DNA of 64,000 nucleotides from Litchfieldella anticariensis FP35 = DSM 16096. GTDB taxonomy: Bacteria; Pseudomonadota; Gammaproteobacteria; Pseudomonadales; Halomonadaceae. Of the stretch, positions 58,143 to 64,000 are shown in pieces. The notes below the pieces were generated by a model. It searched no databases and was not told the DNA's origin. It saw only the letters and a list, made by a program, of their open reading frames with translations. The position numbers were made by a program, and so were the translations under genes. The stretch covers positions 248,001 through 312,000 of the forward strand of contig NZ_KE332377.1 in the NCBI RefSeq assembly GCF_000409775.1, in the 5' to 3' direction. Positions within the stretch are counted from its first letter, which is position 1, and each line of letters starts with the position of its first letter.

Positions 58143-58616
58143 ATGGATGTAAGAACAGCCAAAGAGATTGAGCTCGATCAGTTGGCGAGTATTTGGCATG
58201 ACGGTTGGCAGGATGCCCATTCCCGGATTTTACCGACGGAACTCGCCCGGTACCGGACGCTGGAGAGCTTTAAATACAGGCTCCAAGAAGCCCTTCACAA
58301 CGTGCGAGTGGCAGGCTCTCCTAGTCAGCTGCTTGGATTCTGTATCATCAAGGATGACGAGCTCTATCAACTCTATGTTTCGGCTGAGGCACGAGGTCAT
58401 GGAATCGCAGCAATGCTCTTGGCCGATGCCGAAGAACGTCTTAGCACTCTTGGTGTCAAGACGGCGTGGCTCGCGTGCGCGATTGGCAACGAGCGGGCTG
58501 CAAAGTTCTACGAGAAGAAAGGCTGGCGCCGCGTTGGAAACATGATCAGCCAGTTGCCAACACCGGACGGACATTTTCCGCTCGAAGTTTGGCGCTACGA
58601 GAAGAACCTGAGGTAA
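58143..58616 (+). CDS. GNAT acetyltransferase, cassette gene
   Basis: The ATG at 58143 (MDVRTAKEIELDQLASIWH) is the conserved start; the frame opens at 58095 inside the attC. The 157-residue protein shows the acetyl-CoA loop YVSAEARGHGIAAMLLADAEERL near residue 80 and the C-terminal NERAAKFYEKKGWRRVG strand-helix. Cassette-borne GNATs are common; some confer drug resistance and others acetylate protein toxins. No antibiotic specificity can be assigned. Confidence 0.88.
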   Translation: MDVRTAKEIELDQLASIWHDGWQDAHSRILPTELARYRTLESFKYRLQEALHNVRVAGSPSQLLGFCIIKDDELYQLYVSAEARGHGIAAMLLADAEERLSTLGVKTAWLACAIGNERAAKFYEKKGWRRVGNMISQLPTPDGHFPLEVWRYEKNLR

Positions 58617-58667
58617 GCATAATGCCCTACAACAAGCGTAGCTCACGTCGTTCTGGCGACGGACTGC

Positions 58668-59009
58668 ATGGAGGCGCCATCTCGGTTCATGCGCATGGTT
58701 GGTATGCGTCCAAGCTTCGATGAACCTGAAGTATTTGTTTATGAGATGCGCGAAGGCACACACCTAACCCTGAAGCGAACAGACAGGGTCGCGACGGGCC
58801 ACGCCTCGTTCGACTTGATGGTTGATGATCTTCATGCAACTCATGAACGATTTAGATCCGTAGGACTTGACCCGTCATCAATCGAGTCTCGCCCAGCCAT
58901 GGATCATGAGGTCTTTACTGCCCGAGAGCCTTCAGGGACACGTTATTACTTTCTTTTCCAGTCATGCTCCCGGAAGACCGGTATGACCATCTTTTCAGTC
59001 GATATGTAG
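58668..59009 (+). CDS. VOC (glyoxalase-fold) protein, N-terminus probably truncated
   Basis: The frame of 113 residues has FMRMVGMRPSFDEPEVFVYE, LTLKRTDRV, ASFDLMVDDLHATHERFRSVG and VFTAREPSGTRYYFLF, the second half of the first and all of the second beta-alpha-beta unit of a VOC protein. About 20-30 residues of the usual first strand and helix are missing before MRMVGMRP. It is the last gene of the array, and its stop touches a degenerate attC at 59009. Confidence 0.75.
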   Translation: MEAPSRFMRMVGMRPSFDEPEVFVYEMREGTHLTLKRTDRVATGHASFDLMVDDLHATHERFRSVGLDPSSIESRPAMDHEVFTAREPSGTRYYFLFQSCSRKTGMTIFSVDM

Positions 59010-59049
59010 CCTGACAATTCACTCCAGCAGGTCCGTGGCTGAGTTGGGC
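59009..59049 (+). other. Degenerate attC at the right end of the array
   Basis: GCCTGAC (one mismatch to RYYYAAC) follows the stop of the VOC gene and GTTGGGC (59043-59049) ends the site. The 41-bp length and weak inner pairing suggest a decayed or truncated site. After this the sequence returns to the core chromosome. Confidence 0.5.
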
Positions 59050-59088
59050 GTAAAATCCCCAACGAAGACAACTGAGCGTAACAATCAC

Positions 59089-59125
59089 AAAGCCCCTGAG
59101 TCAGTCACCTGACTCGGGGGCTTTT
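59089..59125. terminator. Strong hairpin terminator of the liu operon
   Basis: AAAGCCCC-T-GAGTCA pairs with TGACTC-G-GGGGCTTTT around a 6-nt loop. It lies 17 bp beyond the HMG-CoA lyase stop, with a T-run suited to stop transcription in both directions. Confidence 0.9.
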
Positions 59126-59141
59126 CGTTTCGCCCGCCTAA

Positions 59142-60041
59142 TTACTTCGCCGCCATCGCCACGCCCACCTTTGATCGATTGGGTCGCCCAATAGCCAGGG
59201 TAATCCACTGGCCGGTCTCGGCCAGCTTGTCGAGGTCAATGCCGCTTTCGATGCCCATACCGTTGAGCATATAGATGACGTCTTCGCTGGCGACGTTGCC
59301 GGAGGCGCCCTTGGCATAGGGGCAGCCACCGAGGCCGGCGACGGAGCTGTCGATTACGGCGATGCCTTCTTCGAGCACGGCGTAGAGGTTGGCGAGGGCT
59401 TGGCCGTAGGTGTCGTGGAAGTGGGCGGCGAGTTTGTCGATGGGGATGTCTTTCGCCACTGCTTCGAGCATGCGTTTGGCCTTGAGTGGGGTGCCGGTGC
59501 CGATGGTGTCGCCGAGTGAGACTTCGTAGCAGCCCATTTCATACAGTGCCTTGGAGACGTCGGCGACCTTGGCGGGGGGGATCTCGCCTTCATAGGGACA
59601 ACCCAGGACGCAGGAAACGTAGCCGCGTACTCGCACGCCGGCGTCCTTGGCGCGTTCCAGTACCGGTGCGAAGCGTTCCAGCGATTCGGCGATCGAGCAG
59701 TTGATGTTCTTGTGCGAGAAGGTTTCGCTGGCGGCGCCGAATACCGCGACTTCCTCGACGCCGCATTCCAGGGCGGCTTCCAGGCCCTTGAGGTTGGGGG
59801 TGAGGGCGGAGTAGGTCACGCCTTCGCGGCGTGTCAGGCCGGCCATCACGTCACGATGGTCGGCCATTTGCGGCACCCATTTGGGCGAGACGAAGCTTGC
59901 CGCTTCGATGTAGCGGATACCGGCGGCGCCGAGTCGGTCGATCAGTTCCAGCTTGGTGGCGGTGTCGATCGGTTCGGGTTCGTTCTGTAGCCCGTCGCGG
60001 GGAGCGACCTCGACCAGGCGGATGGCGTTGGGAAAGGGCAT
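59142..60041 (-). CDS. liuE: Hydroxymethylglutaryl-CoA lyase
   Basis: The 299-residue protein begins MPFPNAIRLVEVAPRDGLQNE, with the metal-binding RDG near residue 15, and has SFVSPKWVPQMAD, AVFGAASETFSHKNINCSI near 98, VSCVLGCPYEGEIPP near 140, FHDTYGQALANLYA near 205 and the catalytic-cysteine loop GLGGCPYAKGASGNVASEDV near 235-255. It cleaves HMG-CoA to acetoacetate and acetyl-CoA, the last step of leucine degradation. It is the final gene of the liu operon, separated from the biotin subunit by REP-like palindromes. Confidence 0.95.
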   Translation of the reverse strand: MPFPNAIRLVEVAPRDGLQNEPEPIDTATKLELIDRLGAAGIRYIEAASFVSPKWVPQMADHRDVMAGLTRREGVTYSALTPNLKGLEAALECGVEEVAVFGAASETFSHKNINCSIAESLERFAPVLERAKDAGVRVRGYVSCVLGCPYEGEIPPAKVADVSKALYEMGCYEVSLGDTIGTGTPLKAKRMLEAVAKDIPIDKLAAHFHDTYGQALANLYAVLEEGIAVIDSSVAGLGGCPYAKGASGNVASEDVIYMLNGMGIESGIDLDKLAETGQWITLAIGRPNRSKVGVAMAAK

Positions 60042-60060
60042 GATGTCTCTCCTTCAGAAG

Positions 60061-60232
60061 CAATGGGCGCCTGCGGCGCCAATCGCGCAGAAAATCTGCG
60101 CTCCCACCGAGGATGGGCCAGGAGGCCGTTGTGGGAGCGAAGCTTTGCTTCGCGATGATGGTGGTTTGCCCCTATGCCGGCCTGACGGCCGGGATCGCGC
60201 AGTAAACTGTGCTCCCACGAGGGGGCTGAGTT
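60061..60232. repeat. Three REP-like palindromic units inside the liu operon
   Basis: Units at 60081-60107 (AATCGCGCAG..CTGCGCTCCCAC), 60131-60156 (GTGGGAGCG..CGCGAT, inverted) and 60193-60218 (GATCGCGCAG..GTGCTCCCAC) share the ends TCGCGCAG and GCTCCCAC. Small hairpins lie between (GGCGCC-TGC-GGCGCC; CCGGC..GCCGG). Such extragenic palindromes may protect or process the transcript between liuD and liuE. Confidence 0.8.
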
Positions 60233-60240
60233 CATCCGAG

Positions 60241-62298
60241 TCATTCATTGGCGGTGAATTCGAGCAGCACATCTCCTTGTCCCACGGTGTCACCTGCCCG
60301 GAAGTGGAAATTTTCCACGTGGCCGTCGGCGGGGGCGGCCAGGGTGTGCTCCATCTTCATGGCTTCCATGACCATCAGCGGCATGCCTTTTTCCACGGGA
60401 GTACCGGGTTCCACCAGCAGCGCGACCACGGTGCCATGCATGGGGGCGGTGAGTGTCGATTCGGCTTCGTGGTGGCCGTGATCGACGGCGTCCAGGCGGC
60501 GCCAGAACAGCCGGGTCTCGCCATGAGTATCGGCGAGCACGATGATGCTGCTCTCCTGATGGCGGACCAGCCGTGCCTCAAGGCGACGACGGTGGCCGTC
60601 AAGGGTGATGGCTACGGCGTCACCTCTCAGACGTTGCAGTTCGGCGCTGAGGGTCTTGTCACGGATGTGGAGCTTCCAAGGCTCCTGCTCGCTCTCGCGA
60701 AGACCGTCGACTGTGACTACGGCTTCCGAATCGTCTTCGTCTTGAGCATGTGCGGGGTCGCAGAGCGCCACGCGGATGCGGTTTGCGGCGTTGAGTCGGA
60801 AACCATCGTGGCGGTCCCAGGGCGAAGCGCTTTCACGTTCGCGGCCGAGTTGATCGAGTGCCACCAGCGCCGCCGCAGCATAGTCCTCGAGGCGGTAGTC
60901 ACGGATGGCGAACAGCGCTTCCTGGTGGTTCTCGATGAAGCGCGTGTCGAGTTGGGCGGCCTGGAAGGCAGGGTGGCCAGCCAGGCGTTGCAGGAAGGCG
61001 CGGTTGGTAACGACGCCGCGCACGTCCAGCGCGGCCAGTGCCCGGTTCAGCGTGGCAAGCGCTTGGTTGCGGTCGTCGCCATGAACGATCAGCTTGGCCA
61101 GCATGGGGTCGTAGTGCATCGAGACCACGTCGCCGGTTTCCACACCGCTGTCCAGGCGCACACGAGTGGGATCGAGACTGGCGCCTTCCAAATCGAGGGC
61201 GAAGCGTTCCAGGGTGCCGGTGGCTGGCAGAAAGTCCTGCTCGGGATCCTCGGCATACAGGCGTGCCTCGAAGCTGTGGCCGCTAATGGTCAGTTCGTCC
61301 TGGGAGCAGGGCAGCGGTTCACCCATGGCCACGCGTAGTTGCCATTCCACCAGGTCCTGACCGGTGATCATCTCGGTGACAGGATGCTCCACCTGCAGGC
61401 GCGTATTCATCTCCATGAAGTAGAAGCTGCCGTCATGCTCTTGTGAAAAGTCCAGCAGGAACTCCACGGTACCGGCACCCACATAACCGATTTCCTTGGC
61501 AGCGCGCACGGCGGCCTCACCCATTTCCCGGCGCAGTTCCGCGGTCATGCCCGGTGCCGGCGCTTCTTCCAATACCTTCTGATGGCGGCGTTGCACGCTG
61601 CAGTCGCGTTCGAACAGGTAGACGCCATTGCCATGGGTGTCACAGAACACCTGGACTTCTACGTGACGGGGCCGGATCAGGTACTTCTCGACCAACATGC
61701 GCTGATCGCCAAAGGCGGCTTGGGATTCGCGACGGCAACCATCCAATGCGGACTGGAAGCCGGCGGCGGATTCCACCACGCGCATCCCCTTGCCGCCCCC
61801 GCCGGCACTGGCCTTGAGCAGTACCGGATAGCCGATCTTGTCGGCCTCAGCTTTGAGCACGTCGTCGCCCTGATCGTTGCCGTGATAGCCCGGCACCAAC
61901 GGCACGCCAGCATGCTGCATGCGCGCCTTGGCGGCGGACTTGTCGCCCATGGCGGAAATGGCCGTTGCCGGCGGGCCGATGAAGGTGACTCCCGCTTGGG
62001 CACAGGCTTCGACGAAGGCGGCATTCTCGGACAGAAAACCGTAGCCGGGGTGGATGGCGCTGGCAGCGGTACGTCGGGCGGCCTTGAGCACCGCTTCCAT
62101 GTTGAGATAACTCTCGCGGGCTGCAGCGGGGCCGATATGCACGGCTTCATCAGCTTCGCGGACATGCAGGGCATGAGCATCGGCATCGGAATAGACAGCG
62201 ACGGTGCCAATGCCCAGGCGACGGGCGGTACGCATCACGCGGGAGGCGATTTCGCCACGATTGGCGATCAGGACCTTGTCGAAGCGGGTCTGACTCAT
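60241..62298 (-). CDS. liuD: 3-Methylcrotonyl-CoA carboxylase, biotin-containing (alpha) subunit
   Basis: The 685-residue protein has the biotin carboxylase domain (residues 1-450; KVLIANRGEIASRVMRTARR near 8, the ATP-grasp loop LKASAGGGGKGMRVVE near 165, MEMNTRLQVEHPVTEMITG near 295), a linker/BT region, and the biotinyl domain at the end with VMEAMKMEHTLAAPADGHV near 640, lysine being the biotin site. With the beta subunit it carboxylates 3-methylcrotonyl-CoA in leucine breakdown. Its start overlaps the hydratase stop by 4 bp. A 461-residue plus-strand frame over it is a shadow. Confidence 0.95.
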   Translation of the reverse strand: MSQTRFDKVLIANRGEIASRVMRTARRLGIGTVAVYSDADAHALHVREADEAVHIGPAAARESYLNMEAVLKAARRTAASAIHPGYGFLSENAAFVEACAQAGVTFIGPPATAISAMGDKSAAKARMQHAGVPLVPGYHGNDQGDDVLKAEADKIGYPVLLKASAGGGGKGMRVVESAAGFQSALDGCRRESQAAFGDQRMLVEKYLIRPRHVEVQVFCDTHGNGVYLFERDCSVQRRHQKVLEEAPAPGMTAELRREMGEAAVRAAKEIGYVGAGTVEFLLDFSQEHDGSFYFMEMNTRLQVEHPVTEMITGQDLVEWQLRVAMGEPLPCSQDELTISGHSFEARLYAEDPEQDFLPATGTLERFALDLEGASLDPTRVRLDSGVETGDVVSMHYDPMLAKLIVHGDDRNQALATLNRALAALDVRGVVTNRAFLQRLAGHPAFQAAQLDTRFIENHQEALFAIRDYRLEDYAAAALVALDQLGRERESASPWDRHDGFRLNAANRIRVALCDPAHAQDEDDSEAVVTVDGLRESEQEPWKLHIRDKTLSAELQRLRGDAVAITLDGHRRRLEARLVRHQESSIIVLADTHGETRLFWRRLDAVDHGHHEAESTLTAPMHGTVVALLVEPGTPVEKGMPLMVMEAMKMEHTLAAPADGHVENFHFRAGDTVGQGDVLLEFTANE

Positions 62299-63119
62299 TT
62301 TCCGTTCTTCCTTTCGGGGGCTTGCCAGCGTGGAGCACGCTTATCGAAGAAGGCGCTGAGTCCTTCCTGGCCTTCGTCGCTGATGCGTAGTTGGCTGATC
62401 ACGCGGCAACAATGTTCGCGAGTGGCTTCGCTATCGGGATCGCGCGCTACATGAGCTAGCAGCGCCTTGGTGGCGCGGCTGGCCTGGGGCGAAGCGGCAA
62501 GCAGGGTATCGATCATGTCTTCAATGGCGTCGTTCAGGGAATCGTGATCCACCACGCGGTGAACCAACCCTAGCTCGAGCGCGTGAGCGGTTTCGATGAC
62601 TTCGGCGGAAAGGGCATAGCGGCGCATCTGGCGCGGCCCAATGGCACGCTGCACATAGGGGCTGATCACCGCCGGCGCCAAGCCCAGCTTGACTTCCGAC
62701 AGACAGAATCGGGCCCGCTCCGAAGCGATGACGATATCGCAACAGGCGGCCAGGCCCACAGCACCACCGAAAGCCGCACCCTGAACCCGGCACAGCGTAG
62801 GGCAGGGCAGGGTATCCAGGTCATGCATCAAACGCGAGAGTTCTCGGGAATCGGCCAGGTTGTCGTCGAGGTCGTATTCGACCATGCGCTTCATCCAGCC
62901 GAGATCGGCCCCGGCAGAGAAGTGCTTGCCTTTGGAACCCAGCACCACCACCCGAACCTCGTTACGCTCGGCCGCCGCGGCCAGACGGTCCAGATGGGCA
63001 TTGAGCTCGGCGATCAAATGGTCATCGAAAGCGTTGTGCACGTCCGGACGATCCAGCGTCAACCAAGCGACGCCTCGGGAGTCGATCTCAAGCCGGGAAT
63101 AACTTGTCGTGTCTGTCAT
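62295..63119 (-). CDS. liuC: Methylglutaconyl-CoA hydratase (enoyl-CoA hydratase family)
   Basis: I use the ATG at codon 6 of the open frame (MTDTTSYSRLEIDSRGV); five extra residues precede it. The 274-residue crotonase-fold enzyme has the oxyanion loops HFSAGADLGWMKRMVEYD near residue 68 and RVQGAAFGGAVGLAACCDI near 112, and the catalytic region FCLSEVKLGLAPAVISPYV near 140. It hydrates 3-methylglutaconyl-CoA to HMG-CoA between the carboxylase and lyase steps. The MVEYD insertion after GADLGWMKRM is typical of LiuC rather than fatty-acid hydratases. Confidence 0.93.
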   Translation of the reverse strand: MTDTTSYSRLEIDSRGVAWLTLDRPDVHNAFDDHLIAELNAHLDRLAAAAERNEVRVVVLGSKGKHFSAGADLGWMKRMVEYDLDDNLADSRELSRLMHDLDTLPCPTLCRVQGAAFGGAVGLAACCDIVIASERARFCLSEVKLGLAPAVISPYVQRAIGPRQMRRYALSAEVIETAHALELGLVHRVVDHDSLNDAIEDMIDTLLAASPQASRATKALLAHVARDPDSEATREHCCRVISQLRISDEGQEGLSAFFDKRAPRWQAPERKNGK

Positions 63120-63140
63120 GGGCGGCAACCTCATCGATAA

Positions 63141-63235
63141 AGCTGTAAGCCGTAAGCTTTAAGCTGTAAGAAATTCAGATTGGTCACCAGAGCGTGCGGA
63201 GGAGACTTCCAGCTTACAGCTTACAGCTTCCAGCT
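63141..63235. repeat. Inverted cluster of AGCTGTAAG repeats between liu genes
   Basis: AGCTGTAAG-CCGTAAGCTTTAAGCTGTAAG (three related units from 63141 to 63170) faces CTTCCAGCTTACAGC plus TTACAGCTTCCAGCT at 63206-63235, so the two blocks can pair into a long imperfect hairpin with a 35-nt loop. It fills the gap between the carboxyltransferase stop and the hydratase start. Confidence 0.7.
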
Positions 63236-63251
63236 CCACGCGAAGCGTGGG

Positions 63252-64000
63252 TCACATCCTAAACACTCCGAATCTTGTCTCTTCGATCTCCGCATTCATG
63301 GCGGCGGCCAGCGCCAGGCCGAGCACGTCGCGGGTCTGCAGCGGGTCGATCACGCCGTCATCCCACAATCTGGCACTGGCATAGTAGGGGTGGCCTTGAC
63401 GCTCGTAGGCGTCGCGTGTCGGACGCTTGAAGGCTTCCTCGTCTTCGGCGCTCCATTCCTGTCCGTCGCGCTCATACTGTTCTCGCTTGACTTGGGCCAG
63501 CACGTTGGCCGCCTGCTCGCCACCCATCACCGAAATGCGCGCATTGGGCCACATGAACAGCAGGTTGGGGTCGTAGGCTCGGCCGCACATGCCGTAGTTG
63601 CCGGCACCGAAGCTGCCGCCGATCAGTACCGTGAACTTGGGTACCTTGGCGCAGGCCACGGCGGTGACCAGCTTGGCGCCGTGCTTGGCGATGCCTTCGT
63701 GTTCGTACTTGGAGCCAACCATGAAGCCGGTGATGTTCTGCAGGAAAAGTAGCGGAATCCCGCGCTGGGCACACAGCTCGATGAAGTGCGCCCCCTTCAA
63801 GGCGGACTCCGAGAACAGCACGCCGTTATTGGCGATGATACCCACCGGGTAGCCGTGCAGATGGGCGAAGCCGGTGACCAAGGTATCGCCGTAGTAGCGC
63901 TTGAATTCGTCGAAGTTGGAGTCGTCGACGATGCGGCCAATCACCTCGCGCACGTCGTAGGGCTTCTTCAAGTCGGTGCCGACGATACCGTAGAGCTCGT
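63252..64000 (-). CDS. liuB: 3-Methylcrotonyl-CoA carboxylase beta subunit, C-terminal part (runs off the window)
   Basis: The minus-strand frame is open to the window edge and gives the last 249 residues or so. It has the carboxyltransferase pattern [83 protein letters not shown] and the [16 protein letters not shown] end. This is the acyl-CoA-binding half of the beta subunit. It carries carboxyl from biotin to 3-methylcrotonyl-CoA. It is the most upstream liu gene seen; the operon promoter is outside the window. Confidence 0.94.
   Translation of the reverse strand, partial: ELYGIVGTDLKKPYDVREVIGRIVDDSNFDEFKRYYGDTLVTGFAHLHGYPVGIIANNGVLFSESALKGAHFIELCAQRGIPLLFLQNITGFMVGSKYEHEGIAKHGAKLVTAVACAKVPKFTVLIGGSFGAGNYGMCGRAYDPNLLFMWPNARISVMGGEQAANVLAQVKREQYERDGQEWSAEDEEAFKRPTRDAYERQGHPYYASARLWDDGVIDPLQTRDVLGLALAAAMNAEIEETRFGVFRM

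Noticed and set aside
59953-61338. 461-residue plus-strand open frame
   Set aside because: It lies antisense to liuE and the well-supported liuD; its product is low in hydrophobic order and has no motif. It is a high-GC shadow frame.

Overview
The window reads as part of the chromosome of a gammaproteobacterium, most likely a Halomonas-type halophile. Genes are GC-rich and many proteins look acidic. The leucine-degradation operon, the OsmC-YcaO fusion, the short REP-like palindromes and the purine-salvage genes all fit that group. This placement is inferred from remembered protein families, not from a search. No rRNA, tRNA or CRISPR array was seen.

Positions 1-20,800 hold ordinary chromosomal genes. 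In order they are a SatD-like gene with three evenly spaced operators; a purine permease and 8-oxoguanine deaminase pair; a diguanylate cyclase; an ABC exporter; a cytochrome c; a Lon-type protease with a UspA-like protein; a Kef-type antiporter; a MocA-like nucleotidyltransferase; a MocR regulator with a divergent AhpD-like gene; a GDSL hydrolase; an MFS exporter with a divergent LysR regulator; a GST; and an M28 peptidase. Several scars of gene loss lie between them: a metallophosphoesterase with its middle deleted, and the first 25 codons of a 2Fe-2S oxidoreductase subunit fused to the mocA-like gene.

Positions 20,800-41,950 mix housekeeping and accessory genes. A truncated VgrG is followed by a DUF6795-like protein. 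A chemoreceptor precedes a three-gene unit of solute-binding protein, hybrid histidine kinase and REC-GGDEF protein, which looks like a sugar-sensing c-di-GMP pathway. Then come an extremely acidic repeat protein, a broken class C beta-lactamase, trxC, fabF with a divergent TetR, a proline racemase-family enzyme, a MerR/DUF2938 pair, an OmpR-type two-component system and an alpha carbonic anhydrase.

Positions 42,000-59,050 form an accessory region built around a dead integron. A deleted intI with a LexA-like box lies on the minus strand near 52.8-53.1 kb, next to a probable attI. To its right is an array of single-gene cassettes separated by attC sites. The first cassette encodes a phospholipase D-type nuclease joined to an EVE/PUA-like domain. 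Its long attC, of the type I associate with vibrio integrons, is split by a complete IS3-family element with a 3-bp target duplication. attC footprints also occur to the left of intI near 50.1, 50.6 and 51.2 kb, so the array has been rearranged. Four copies of a roughly 110-150 bp structured repeat are scattered at 39.0, 42.1, 49.8 and 52.7 kb. One copy forms the truncated end of intI. Their variable hairpin changes sequence while keeping its pairing. I do not recognise this element, and it is the best novel candidate here, together with the nuclease-EVE cassette.

Positions 59,090-64,000 return to core metabolism: the liu operon for leucine and isovalerate breakdown, running leftward from a partial carboxyltransferase through the hydratase and biotin subunit to HMG-CoA lyase, with REP-like palindromes between the last two genes.
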